Source: Gonium pectorale (lineage: Eukaryota; Chlorophyta; Chlorophyceae; Chlamydomonadales; Volvocaceae). From it: 64,000 nucleotides of DNA. The notes beneath the pieces were generated by a model. It made no database searches. It had not been told where the DNA came from and saw only the letters and a list, made by a program, of their open reading frames with translations. How positions within the stretch are numbered: the first letter of the stretch is position 1; each line of letters starts with the position of its first letter. The DNA lies in assembly GCA_001584585.1 (NCBI GenBank), contig LSYV01000002.1, positions 6,305,417-6,369,416 of the forward strand, given 5' to 3'. Below, piece by piece: positions 33,750 to 45,502 of the stretch. The position numbers were made by a program, and so were the translations under genes.

Positions 33750-36700
33750 ATGGAAATCAGCATGCATGACATAGAAGTCGGTAACAGCCAATCCCGTCAA
33801 CAGGCAAGGGTCCATTCACCGCGAGATTCGGTTGAGGACGATGAAGGAGCTGGGGCATCCAACCCAGCGTATCGTTCGCGGCTCCAGGGTACATCACCAG
33901 GGCCAGGCGCGGCGCAAAGTAACCGAGGCAGCGACTTCAACGGAACAACCCCCGGGCTTTCCGTGGCTGAGGGGGCCAAACGGGCTTCCCGCCTGCTTAC
34001 CTTCGTCAACCCATCACCCTTGTCCACGCCAACAACCCACTCAAACGACGGAGACCAACAAGGCCTTCAGCTCCTGGAACGGAAATGGAAGGCGCTGTAT
34101 GGAGGCCTTCGCAGTGAGTGTATTGCTATAGTGCGTGTGGGGCGAAGTGCTTATATCGGGCAGAAGGGTAATTAACGGTGACGAAGTGGGGATCGTTCAG
34201 AGGGCATGTGCTACAAGGCCGTACTGGTTAAGCGAAGAAGCCGTACCTCAGGGCCATTGGGCTTTGGGCAAGGAGTTTGGGTAGCATCCAACGTCGCTCC
34301 AGATGCGTCATCACGGGCCGGGGTGCCGTGTATGCTACAGCGAGGGGAGAAGGGCTCGGGGCCAGTCAACACAAGCTGCAGTCCCAGAGCCCCGTGTGTA
34401 CATATGTGCGCACGGGGCGGGTAGGCGCCCTTCCAATGGGAGAGGCGAGTAGACATTGTTAGTCTTGTTGCTTGCAGCTTCGATGCCGGTCTGCATCGCC
34501 AGTTGCAGAAGCGGGCCGGGACAACATTGGCGTTACATGCAACGCAGGCAACTCACAAGCAGCCGCAGACGTGCTCATGAAGCAAGCACAGGCTACCAGT
34601 CAGGTTGAGGAGATGGTCCAGACGCTGTTCAGGTGACCTGCACGACGACGGTAGAGCACGGAATGTCCTTCAGTGCCGCCGTCCATCAAGTGATTGCGTG
34701 CTGTCACGGGTTTGGGATGAAGGCCATACTTAAAAACGCTCTGAAAGATTAGTTTGTGCTCCAGCGTCATGTCACACCTCTTTCGTAGGTGACACAATGC
34801 CTTACAAGCACACGATTCCCTCACAACGAGTACGACTTTTGCTTTCCTACCTGACTAACCAGTCAGCTCAAGGCCGGTGCGGATGAGCGTGTGCGACTTC
34901 AGCAGCTGCTGCTGCAGGAGCGCGCAAAGATGGAGGAGGTACGACACACTGCGGAGCACCGCAGCACGGCAGTGCAGGTGGTCACAGAGTCCCTGCAGGT
35001 GAGCGAGCCGAAAGCAGACGGACCGTTAATGTGAAGGCAATTCGCGCTGTGCTTAGTGTAGCTCATCTTTGCGTGCACATATCATGGCATTGGCTTGTTC
35101 TCTTGAGCCAACCACACCCTTCCATCTTCCCCAACCTCTCCGGCCGCTGCAACCCGTCAACCCACAGAGCCAGCTGGCACAGGCACGAGAAGCCCTCGGC
35201 GTCAGCAATCGGGAGCGCCAGCAGCTTGCGGACCAAGTGAAACACCTTGCAGAACAGGTACGGGCTTAACTCCACGTGGTACATTGATGCCTATTTTAAT
35301 TGAAGTTTGATCGAAATGCGCCACGATGGATTCTGAATTAGTAATGTGTGCGGGCCCGAATCCAGCTGTCCGTCACAACGGAGTGCCGCCAGCGGGGCGA
35401 CATGCTTATTGCGGAGCAATCAGCCGTCATCGACCATCTCCAGCAGCAGCTTCAGGACCACGCGTAAGTCCTTTCATTACTGCCGCGCGTGCATTGTGCC
35501 CCGTCAGTTTGCGCTAAGTTGCGCCCCTGCCTTCTGCCGTGACCTCTCTGCCTAACTCCCTGCCGGCCGCGTGCACAACGGCACGGGGGCCTTGGATCCA
35601 CACCCCCTCGTTTCGCCGACAGCTCCTGTCTCTACAAGAAGCGCCCCGACGTCCTCAGTGCGCGCCGTTGCCCTATGTTGAGCGGCGCACTGTTGCTGGC
35701 CAAACTTACGGCCGACACTAACAGTACTGCGGTTGCACTGCAGATCCACGGCCTCCTCGTTGGCTGAGGACAAGGCCGCCCTGGAGGCACAGCTGCAGGG
35801 CGTGCTGCAAGCGGAGCAGGAACTGACCGTGCACCTCCGTGAGACGCACGCAGCCATTGAAGGTCAGCTGGCAGCCCTGCGCGACCAACTCAAGGTACAT
35901 ATCGGGTGGGCGAGGTCGACCTCATTGAACGCCTGATGTCTATTACACGCCGTGCCGTGCTTTCCTCCATGCTGGTGCTCACGGGACTATTTATCCCACC
36001 ATCTTGAGATGCGTCACATGGTACCGTGCCGCCCTGCACATCTGAATGATAGGCAGGGTCAGGGTGCATGCTATGTTTGTTTGGCATCGCAGACGGGTCT
36101 CTCCTCCTGGCGCAGACTGAGCGGCAGAAACGTGCGGCAGTAGTAAAGCGGCGAGGAGAGCTGCAGGCTCAGGTGGAAAAGCTGCAGGCGCAACTCGCGG
36201 CACAGCAATCGGAAATGGTGACCCTGATTGAGGTACGCTAGGCTCGCATTCCGTCTTGCGATGTTCGATATCACCGTAGTCGCACCGGCATCCCGCTGCG
36301 CACCCTGACACATACCGCCCATGACCGCATGTAAGTTGCACTGGGGCACGCACTGGTCACTTTCGCCTTGTTCCGCTCCAATTATCCGCAGGGCGCGACG
36401 CTGCGTGCACCGCATCAGGGCACCGCCACTGGCAGCCTCGGAGCAGCGTCGGCTTTACCAAAATCACAGGGCCACGGCGCCTCGCACTTGCGGCCACTGA
36501 CGGGACCTGGCTCAGCATCTTCGCGCCCGGGCACTGCACCGGCGCACGGCGCAATAGGTCGTCAGTCCGGAGGAGCTTCTGGCTCATCTAGTGCCACCCA
36601 GGCCCGCTCCCGAGGAGTGGTGCGGTCCACGAGCAGCGGCGGCGTGGGCAACAGTCCTCGCGGAAGCAATCCCAACGACACGGTTGCACGGCGCCGGAGC

Positions 36701-37138
36701 GCCTCGCCTTCCTCCTCGCCGGCTGCTCAGCTGGGCAACGCTGACCATCAGCATCCCACCATGAGTTTTGAGCAGCTCAAGGACGGGCTGGATGCGACGC
36801 CTCGCAAAGCGCAAGCACAACCCGGCTCGTCGTCGCCCGGGCGCAGTCAGTCCTTCACGGCAGACGAGGACACCGATGCGGCATTAGCAAGGTCCGAGAG
36901 GTCCGGCGGTAAAGAGGCCCCTTCGCCAACTAGGCAGCACACGGTGGCTTCCATGAGAGAGGGCACTAGACACAACGCAAACATCGCCAGACACGTCTCA
37001 CCAGAGCCATTGCGTGCAGGCCTGAACTCGACACATCACGCCCGGCGCGCCAGCCCAGCGCCTGACCGTCCAGTCCGCTTGGCAACCGCACGCGTTGCGA
37101 GCCCCGGGGTTGCTCCAGCCAGCACATGGCTGCCCTGA
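33750..37138 (+). CDS. Uncharacterised coiled-coil protein with disordered Ser/Arg/Pro-rich C-terminus
   Basis: Not assigned to a family. Start chosen at ATG 33750 (MEISMHDIEVGNSQSRQQ). Exons 33750-34113, 34503-34632, 34863-34998, 35168-35257, 35366-35463, 35744-35894, then about 36093-36232 and 36392-37138. Exons 2-7 encode an almost unbroken heptad-like coil (AGADERVRLQQLLLQERAKM, QQLADQVKHLAEQ, AALEAQLQGVLQAEQELTVH, RRGELQAQVEKLQAQLAAQQ). The last exon is a roughly 250-residue low-complexity tail with SSATQARSRGVVRST and RRRSASPSSSPAA, likely phosphorylated. Phases agree for exons 1-6 and 7-8, but exon 6 to 7 does not join, so a small exon is missing or a site is wrong. A diverged copy of part of the last exon lies at 52290-52590. 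Structural or cytoskeletal/centrosomal roles are common for such proteins but nothing here proves one. Confidence 0.65.
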
Positions 37139-37744
37139 GGCTTGCTAGGTTGGCGGAGGCGCGGGCAGCGGGGGACCCAAGCAGGTCGGCGCGCGATGGA
37201 AAAGGAACTTGTGGGTGGCGGTTTGCGGGTGATCAGAGATAGGCCAGGGCGGACCACGGAGTGTGGACCACGGAAACCTTTGAGGCAAAGCTACGCCGAC
37301 CTGTGTGACGGGCCAATGGAAGTCATGGCGATTGAGTTTGGCGCCATGGATGTTGGCGTGCACGGTTAAGTCAGGTGCATCGCGAAACCGTATGCATGTT
37401 CGGGAGGCCGGCGGGGCCTATCTAGGTAACTGACATGTGTCGCGAGCCCAATGGCGAACCCGGTAGGCGCACGCTGGTGTACTGGGCGCTTTCTTCTCCC
37501 TTCGTTGTTAGCCGCATAGTCCCCATCCTACGCCATGTCAACACCCTATGTCGATATCTACATAGACGGCGCGGAGAACCCGTGTATGCGCAAGGGAGCC
37601 GCAGGCTAGCGCGTCTTCATGAGGACCTTGCGCATCCGTGCGATTTCTGTGAATGCTGTATCACACAAATGCGGTGGCCTTAGCAGATAACATACCAATG
37701 GGTAAGGCACGTGGCTGGTTAGACACGCTTGTGTGTTTGTGCTT

Positions 37745-38692
37745 CATCATGTAGGGATAAGCAGAGCGGTGGGCCGCTGTAATGTAGAGGAGAGGATGAA
37801 GAGGGGTCTACGTGCGTAACGCACGCGTAGCCCATTCGATTGCATGATCATAACTAACGCATGCACGATGTGCCCCGTGCAAGCACCATCGCCCCGCCCT
37901 CGCCGCCTGGCCTCAGCCAAAGCAGGCCACCACCCAGCACCCACCAGGATAGTGAGCATACGCGGCGCCCGCATGTTTCCATGGCAGATAGTGCATGGTC
38001 AAGGGTTACGTTCATCCAGCCGGCACGTTTATTGCAAGCGGCAGCAGTGCTTACGAACAGAGGGGCTTTCGGTCCTGCGGCGCGTCTTGGTGACGAACGG
38101 CCACATACTCACAGACTGGCAGACAGACAGACTTACAGAACAACAAGGGACGCAGACCCTGGCTTAGCACATGGGCCCTCTTATGATGAAAAACATGAAA
38201 AGCAGCTCGCAGGGCGCCTCCTCAGTTTGTCGTCCCACCGGGACAGGCTCTTGGCGATGGTGAGAACAATTGAGAACCAGGGGTGCCGCATTTGCGTCCG
38301 CATGTGATCGGACGGGTAGGCGCAAGGGCTCTGCGCCACGAGCCCCAAAGCGCTGTCCCTCCTTCCATCAAGCAAAGCATCTGTGAACCGACTCACAAAA
38401 GTCCTCCTTCATATTCTTGTTCGTGCGCGTCGGCATACGGGCATGTACACACACAGCTGCCGGGGCATGTCACATGTCACAAGCGCTCCGTCAAGTATAC
38501 ATAACACAACCGCTGGGACAGCACTGTTTGGCAGACCCGTAGCGGCCGCTGGCACCCCAATGCCCTTGCGGCGGTGTGTTCGCCTGCCCGCTCTACCACT
38601 TCCTTTGCTCAGCGTGTACTCGCTGATGGGGCATACTAAGGGACATTAGAGAGAGGCGCTTGCAAAGTACGGCTTGAATCCAAGCCCGAAAT
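37745..38692 (+). repeat. Left arm of inverted repeat (family C) flanking cyclin A
   Basis: From about 37855 to 38692 this arm matches the reverse complement of 41571-42985 with high identity: shared blocks include TTGCAAGCGGCAGCAGTGCT, GGGACGCAGACC, CACATGCGGA and CCCTTAGTATGCCCCATC. Its outer part (37745-37820, GCAGAGCGGTGGG and TGTAGAGGA) also matches 52850-52885. It carries no coding capacity. TGTAA at 37778-37782 could be the 3' end signal of the coiled-coil gene. Confidence 0.85.
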
Positions 38693-38920
38693 CTAAATGG
38701 TTAATGGGTTGTAGTGTGCCTACTGCCCAGACGCATTTCTTTCTGGCTCCGCTCCTTGACCACCTGTATTTATATTTGTACAGGCCCAGCTGTTTGGCGC
38801 CTTTCTACCTGAATTTCTGAGGCGTTCCGCCTGTGATCTCGCCTTCTCTTATGGAACCCACCTTCTAGCCTTTGCTGTCAGGGCATATCGCCTAGTCCCG
38901 AGCCCGAATACCTGACAGAA
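38693..38920 (+). promoter_or_regulatory. Short unique interval before the cyclin A start
   Basis: Only about 230 bases separate the inner end of the left repeat arm from the cyclin ATG at 38921. The cyclin promoter therefore lies partly inside repeat sequence, unless further 5' exons exist. Confidence 0.35.
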
Positions 38921-40907
38921 ATGAACCAGAACCGGTCCTCCTCCTATGGCGTGCAAATGCCCCCGGTCACCTACTCCCAGGAGCTGCTGCTCAGCCACTT
39001 AAACAAGAACAGCCAAGTTTCCAGCCACCAGGTGACCGACGACTGGACCATGCTGCAGCCATGCACCGAAGACCAACATCGGTTTCCCGAATACATCAGG
39101 ATGTCAGCAAGGGTGTGTCGACCGGCAGGACCATGCTGGCAGACCTCACAAACAACGGCGGGCGGTCGGGAGCTTTGGTGAGCAATATGTTCGTCGTCGC
39201 TGACTGGGACTGCAAGACTGTTCAGCTACCAATGGCAATCCTCACATGAATTATGCTTATCATACTGGACTGACGCTCGCAGGCGGACCGGAAGTCGCAG
39301 TCGCAGACAAGCGGTCAACCCATCTCGGTTGGGCAGGTGCACAGCAAGCCGCAGAGCAGTTACCACCCCTCCATCCCGACCGGTGTGTTCTCGGACCCCC
39401 GCATCATCGACGGCGTGCGGCAATCGGGTCAGTGTCGTCCCCCCGTATCATGTCGTCTGGCAGGGGTTCGACGGTCCCCTGACGATGACAATCCTGCGCA
39501 GGTGACTGGGAGCGGAAGAAGAAGACATGGATCGACGTGGATGCCCTCAACCACGACGACCCCCAGGCCGTCAGCCACTACGCCGTGCCCATCTTCGAGT
39601 ACCTGCGGCAAGCAGAGGTAGGTCCTGGCTTTACGCGGTCCACACCTCTCGCGTGGATGCATGCTCACCCCTGCAGTAGGCTACGAGCTCGCCTGATGTG
39701 ACCGACCTCAGGAGGTCAGCTGTGGTTGAGTCTCGAGTTCATTTGGGTCAGGGACTATTTGTGCGGCCACCTATGCTTACACAGTGCGACCTTCGTTGCA
39801 TTCTGCCCGAACCCCGCAGCTTGAGCGCCGGCCCAAGCCTGAGTACCTCACTGCACAGCCGGAGATCAACTCGAAGATGCGCTCAATCCTGGTGGACTGG
39901 CTGGTTGAGGTGTCGGAGGAGTACCGCATGGTGCCGGACACGCTCTACTATGCAGTGAACTTCCTGGACCGGGTGCTGTCCGAGCAGCGCGTCTCACGCT
40001 CGCACCTGCAGCTCGTGGGCATCACGTGCATGTGGATCGCAGCGAAGTACGAGGAGATCTACCCGCCAAACGTCACCGAGTTCTCCTACATCACGGACAA
40101 CACATACAGCCGTGAGCAGCTAGTGGCCATGGAGGAGGAGGTGCTGAAGAAGCTGAAGTACGAGCTGACAGTCCCAACCGCGAAGACTTTCCTGCGCCGC
40201 CTGCTGCAGGTCTGTCGGTCCACGGCGCATGACAACGTGCTTCTATTCTACCCGATTTGTATCACGTAGGAGCCACCACGCAACCTGTTTGCTCATGTGT
40301 TATGCGCTGAAACCCGCATAGTCGAGATCCCAATCGTGCCCATGGCGGGGTTGCCTACACAGGGATCTGGCCGCGTCATTCGTCAGATGCCGCACACGCG
40401 TAAACTTCGTGAGAGTATTCGCACGGCTGCCACGCTGTGCATGGCCATGCTTTTCATTCCAGGCCTCGGAAGCAATGCACCGCAATCCTCTCCTGCCCAC
40501 AGGTCTGCAACCCTGACGACCAACTGCACTTCATGTCCAACTACTTGACTGAGATCTCGCTAATGGAGGCGTCCATGCTGCACTTCCTGCCCAGCGAGAT
40601 AGCGGCTGCGGCGGTGTACCTGGCCAACCTGATTCTGGCCCGCGCGCCCTGGTCGCCGACTCTCGAGCACTATTCGTACTACACGCCCGCTCAGATCGCC
40701 GACTGCGTCGAGGCGCTTGCGGAGCTCCACATCCAGGTCAACTCCCGCGCCCAGGGCGGCGAGTTGACGGCACTGTACGAGAAGTATAGCCACAGCAAGT
40801 TCCTTGGGGTGTCGCGCGTCAGCCCGCTGCCAATGTCGGTGGTGAGCCAACACCTCTCCGTCGCCCTAAGCGAGAACAACGCGAGCGGGCTGAGCTCCCG
40901 GGCATAA
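38921..40907 (+). CDS. CYCA: A-type cyclin
   Basis: Regulatory subunit of cyclin-dependent kinase for S phase and mitotic entry. Start assigned at ATG 38921 (MNQNRSSSYGVQM), though upstream exons are possible. Later exons are secure: 39283-39427, 39502-39617 (DALNHDDPQAVSHYAVPIFE), 39820-40209, 40503-40907, all in phase. The first cyclin fold has MRSILVDWLVEVSEEYRMVP, QLVGITCMWIAAKYEEIYPP, FSYITDNTYSREQL and the A-type hallmark VPTAKTFLRRLLQ. The second fold has NYLTEISLMEASMLHFLPS, WSPTLEHYSYYT and LYEKYSHSKF. MRxILVDWLVEVxEEY and the T-K-T-F-L-R-R motif distinguish cyclin A from B. No clear destruction box was seen in the visible N-terminus; it may lie in an unresolved 5' exon or between 39100 and 39282, where splicing is unclear. 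Confidence 0.92.
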
Positions 40908-41325
40908 AGTTCAGAGCGGCTGCTGGGATCGAGTGCAGTGCCTAGATAAGTGCCTGTGAGCATGCATGTGAGGGGGGTCGTTGACTAGCTGAAGACCTAC
41001 GCCAGTCTAGTGTTCGTACTGAAGTGGACATTCATTCTTCTCAGGGTTCTTCTGAGGGTTCTTCCACGAACTTTGCCGACCACTGACCATGACGCCAGCC
41101 ATCGCGCTTAGCCTATACATAGACCCTAACGTTCGATTATTCTGCATTGCATTCTTATAGTGGAGATATCCCGGAAATCGGGCACGGCTATCCAAGGCAA
41201 TGGCCTACTAACCGCGTGAGCATGCCACGCCACGCCATTGAGTAAACTGCATTGCATTTGTGAGGACCACTGCGCAACCGTGTGGCCTTACAACTTTTGA
41301 GACTGATGAGGCTGGTGCTGCACGT

Positions 41326-41330
41326 TGTAA
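41326..41330 (+). terminator. Predicted poly(A) signal of cyclin A
   Basis: First TGTAA after the cyclin stop (40907), giving a 3' UTR of about 0.4 kb. It lies before the inner edge of the right repeat arm. Confidence 0.5.
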
Positions 41331-41924
41331 CATGTTTCAGTTCTGTCATCGTAAGGCTAGAGCTGTACCAGGGGAGAAAACCCCTGAGCTGTACCCAAGG
41401 CCAAGGGGTGTACAGCCATGGGGACACACACCGCCCGTGCGGGGAGAAAACCCTATGAGTGGTGCGAAGCCCATGGTCCAAAAGTCTGCTCCAAGCAAAC
41501 AAGCGGTCAAGGAGCGGAGCCAGAAAGAACTGCGTCTGGGCAATCGGCACATTACAAGCTAATGTTAACAGTTTTCAGGCTTGGATTCAAGGCGTACTTT
41601 GCAAGCGCCTCTCTCTAATGTCCCTTAGTATGCCCCATCAGCGAGTACACGCTGAGCAAAGGAAGTGGTAGAGCGGGCAGGCGCACACACCGCCGCAAGG
41701 GCATTGGGGTGCCAGCGGCCGCTACGGGTCTGCCAAACAGTGCTGTCCCAGCGATTGTGTTATGTCTACGTGACGGAGCGCTTGTGCCATGTGACATGCC
41801 CCGGCAGCTGTGTGTGTACATGCCCGTATGCCGACGCGCACGAACAAGGGAGGACTTTTGTGAGTTGGTTCACAGATGCTTTGCTTGATGGAACGAGGGA
41901 CAGCGCTTTGGGGCTCGTGGCGCA

Positions 41925-42286
41925 AAAAAAGAGAGAAACCTGCACAGAAAGAGGGAGCCCGCCTCTACGGCCATACGCCCGAAGGCGCGACGTTTCCAGA
42001 AGGGCGGGCGGGTACAGAGCAAGGCATGTGCCGCCCCCCAAATGACCGGCCTGCCAGCTTACCCGGTTTGTCGAACTTCACCTGGTGGACCGCTACTTGT
42101 CAAGGTTGAGCTGCGGTGTTGTTGTTGTGGTTGTCGCGGTCACCAGTCCGACGGAGCTCAGCGGTTACTAGACCGTCGTGCGCCCAGCCCGCCCACCCGG
42201 CTGTATAAAGACCTGTAACCTTAGAAAGAAAGAAAACACGAAGTCAGGAGGCGATGTGGCCGGCAGTGGTCAGGGGCATGTTGACA
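41925..42286 (-). mobile_element. SINE-like family S insertion, 362 bp, 7-bp target duplication
   Basis: The left arm has an uninterrupted site where the right arm has this block. TGGCGCA flanks it on both sides (41918-41924 and 42287-42293). Read on the minus strand the element ends in CCTCTTTCTGTGCAGGTTTC followed by CTC and a T-run. A long relative lies at 23022-23322 and shorter 3' pieces at 8.3, 13.4, 52.45 and 52.6 kb. It has no ORF of its own, so it depends on foreign machinery. No convincing pol III A and B boxes at tRNA spacing were found, so the SINE label is provisional. Confidence 0.7.
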
Positions 42287-42443
42287 TGGCGCAAAGCCCT
42301 TGCGCCCGCCCGTCCGATCACATGCGGATCCAATTCAGGCACCCATGGTTCTCACCATCGCCGAGAGCATGTCCTGGTGGGACCACTACTGATGAGGGGG
42401 CGCCTCGCGAGCTGCTTTTCATCACAGGAAAGCCCATGTGCTA

Positions 42444-42684
42444 TTGTTGTCGTATGTTACACGTTTTAGGCGCGCTATCTACAAGTAATAAACACATACA
42501 AACCGGAGGCCCAAAGGTGGCCATAACCAGAAATGAAGTAGTAATGCGCTATTGACCAAAAGGGATTCTAGTGTTACGGATGCTCCATACGGAAGAGAGC
42601 GGAGAGGCCAGCTCGGCCTGATCCGGGGACGCCATCAGCTCACACGCATACGGCTAACATGGAACTGGGCCTCATCCCTGCACG
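42444..42684. mobile_element. Second short insertion, 241 bp, 6-bp target duplication
   Basis: The left arm reads CCATGTGCTAAGCC (reverse complement of 38165-38178) where the right arm has this block between two copies of GTGCTA (42438-42443 and 42685-42690). The insert has no ORF, no evident terminal inverted repeats and no relative elsewhere in the window. Confidence 0.65.
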
Positions 42685-42985
42685 GTGCTAAGCTGGGGTC
42701 TGCGTCCCTTGTTGTTTCCCGGACCAGTCTGTAAGTATGTGGCCGTACGTCACCAAGACGCGTCGCAGGACCGAAAGCCCCTGTGTTCGTAAGCACTGCT
42801 GCCGCTTGCAATAACCGTGCCGGCTGGATGAACGCAACTCTCGACCATACACTATCTGCCATGAAACATGCAGGCACCGCGCTTGCCCACTAACCTGGTG
42901 GCCTACTTTGGCTGAGGCCAGGCAGCGGAGAGAGCAAGGGCGAGACGATGGTGCATGCACGGGCTACATCGTACATAGTCCACTG

Positions 42986-43490
42986 ACTATCTTTCTTACT
43001 GCCTTGAAGACCAGTGTTTGGGAACTCAAAATATTGCAGTATGCTCTTCCTTTAAGTGATTAGGCTATTTAGCTACATCCTGATGCTCACCGAATCAGTA
43101 TGGAGGCTTTCAACGGCATAAATACCCGCCCAGTTACCACCGTGCTTCTGCCGTCGTGATTAATCCGTCCATATGCCCTATCATAACAGAGACATGGAAG
43201 CTACCGCTGCTGATATACACACCCGAAGGGCGCCTGGTGCAAGGCATGGCGGGCGAAGAACACGAGCAGACGATCACACACTTCATCAGCATCGACGCTG
43301 TCTGCATGTTTGCAATGTAGAACAGATCTTATGCTTGTGTGACTGGTCAGGACAGCGCCGCTTATCAAGATCAACAACCTAGGTTACCAATGCCAACGAT
43401 CTTTGCATGCATAAACCTACACGCATGAGGACCTGCAACCATGCTGTTCAGTACTTCATATCAGCGCTCTGGTCCGAATCCGCCTCTACT
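42986..43490. other. 3' flank of the second coiled-coil gene
   Basis: No gene recognised. The minus-strand gene should end its transcript here, but no TGTAA was located with confidence. Confidence 0.35.
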
Positions 43491-45502
43491 TCAGCGTACT
43501 TGTTGCCTGTGCTTCGTCCAGTGCCCATCCTCATGCCGCTCGTGGTAGTGGTCATCCCTTGACCTTCCTCGACTGCCACTGCTTCCCCGGCCATGGCCGC
43601 GTTCATGGCGAACGTCATCCCGCACAGGTCGCTCACCAGTGCCCGCGCGACTGGCACCGTGCAACGGCGCCTGTCCGCGGCCAACGTCCTTAGTGCTTGG
43701 CGGCAGCGGAGGACACCGCTGACTGTTGACAGCCTCATCGGCGTTGCGGATGCCTGCCCCAGCCCTGGAGCCGCTAGCGCCGCCGCTCCTAACCGGCTCT
43801 GCGGCGCTGTCCTCACGGCGGCGACGTTTGCTCCCCAAGTCGTCATCTCTTTGACATCTGGCCGGATCCTGCTGACCCGTTCGACCATCTTCGGCGCTGC
43901 TGCACTCCCGACTGCGCTTGCCAGCGCTGCCGATGGCACCGAGCTGGCAGTGTCGCTTAGCAAGTTCGAGCTGTGAAGCTTCTTGCGTGCGGCGGTTGTC
44001 CCCGGTAGTACCCCGAGGCGCATCCGTCCGGCGTGCATGAGGAAGAGAGCCCTCCTTGCTGGACCTTGGAGCACCAGCTTCGTGCTCCACAAACGGCTGC
44101 AGCGGGTCTTGCCCTTCGTCCTGATGCGTCAAAGGGTGAGGGAGCCTTCGCGAGCCATCATAGCACAGGGACGCCGCAGCGCGAATCAAGCCCTCCTGGT
44201 CCGCTGTGTCAGCGGAATGACAGCTGCGCTTAGCGCCGACATCTTCGCTACGGGCGCGTATCAAGGGCGGGTCTTGCTCACGCGCCTGCCGCTGTACACC
44301 AGCACGCATCCGCAAGTCGCCACCGGCGGTCCATGCCAGCGAAGGGTCGCTCGTTGGAGGCGGCCGCTCGTTAAGCCGTGCAGAGCAGTGCTGCAGCGGC
44401 TTGGAAGCGCCGCGCTGAGGCGCCTCCCTTGTCTGCTGCTTCATTTCAGCCACGTCAGCGCGCAGACTGTTGATCTCAGCCTGCTTGCGCGCCATCTCCT
44501 CCTTCGCTGTATTGTATAGGCACGAGATGTTGCGCAGTAGCGTGTCCCGCTCGGATGTAGCCTTGGCAAGCTGCGGGCATTTCATCAATGCGGGACGCAC
44601 CTAGCATTAAGGGCAGTGATGCGAGAAGGGCTGCCGCGTCAGGCAGCACAACCAAGGACTTACAAGGCCAGCGTGCACGCGCTGTGGCTCAGCCACGTTC
44701 GAAGCTACGTACGCACATATAAAAAGCGGCCGATATATACGTGCGCTTAAGAGAGGACATGCGCATTCGGACATGAGTGAGGAGGCAAACACACCTGCAG
44801 CTGGTCATCGTGAGCTGCCAAGCTGGGATGCACTAGCTGCACTTTCCACTGTCCATGAAAGCCGACGACGCATCTACCGCAGTCCTACCTGCTGACGCCG
44901 GTCTTCTAGGTGCTCCTTGAGTGATCGAACCTCCAGGTCGCGCTGCCGCAAGACCTCCTCGAGCTGGGCATTGGGATGGGGAAGAGCGGTGCAGGTTGGT
45001 ACGGGTTGACACGTCGTAGTGCGTTGCGGTTATTGCGGACAGAGGCAACACCTTGGCGCCAATACTTGACTCGGCGCAAGGTTGACGCGGCTGGGACACA
45101 ACAGGGATTCTAAAAGTGTCATTTACCTCGTTCACTTTTTGCTGCAGGTAGCTCTCGCCTTGACGGGATGTCACCCCGGTAGCGAACAAGCCATCGTACA
45201 GCCCCAACCCGGGTGAGCCTACGGGCGCGCGTGAGGGGTTGAAGGGCACAGTCTCAGTGAAACAAGGGGTACGGTCTTGACTTCCTTCAAGACGAGGATA
45301 AACCCCTCAAGTAAGGGCAAAGCTGCCAATCAGAGCCTAGCGCAGGGCCAAGCGCCCTTCAAGTACGGGGCAGCAGGGGGAGTGGGTCGCGCCTCGAGAA
45401 GCCCCCGCTGTGAGTTCCTCATCGGGTGGAATTGTACGCACCTACGCCCAAAGCCGACGGGTCCCCCTTGCTCAGGCCTCCAAACAGGTCATCCTCTGTC
45501 AT
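43491..45502 (-). CDS. Uncharacterised coiled-coil protein with basic, Ser/Arg-rich C-terminus
   Basis: Five minus-strand exons join in phase: 45502-45442 (start MTEDDLFGGLSKGDPSALGV), 45218-45127 (SRQGESYLQQKVNE), 44963-44889 (LEEVLRQRDLEVRSLKEHLE), 44848-44795 and 44570-43491, giving about 453 residues. The middle is a coiled coil (EEMARKQAEINSLRADVAEM), followed by a long hydrophilic part with possible nuclear signals (GKRSRE, GSKRRRRED) and an Arg/His/Ser-rich end (RHERGHGRGSSGSRGRSRDD). The last exon also has a second open frame ending at 43448, so its 3' part is less certain. Family unknown; nuclear localisation is an inference from the basic clusters. It starts 0.4 kb from RRN3 in the opposite direction. 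Confidence 0.65.

Larger units (their letters stand above)
41571..42985 (-). repeat. Right arm of inverted repeat (family C) flanking cyclin A
   Basis: Reverse complement of 37855-38692, but about 0.6 kb longer because of two insertions (41925-42286 and 42444-42684). The arms' inner ends (38692 and 41571) are 2.9 kb apart and enclose only the cyclin gene. Confidence 0.85.

Noticed and set aside
43448..44092. Alternative frame ending at 43448 for the minus-strand coiled-coil gene
   Set aside because: Not linked in phase to the coiled-coil exons; the 43491 frame is continuous with them. It remains possible if an intron is hidden in the last exon.
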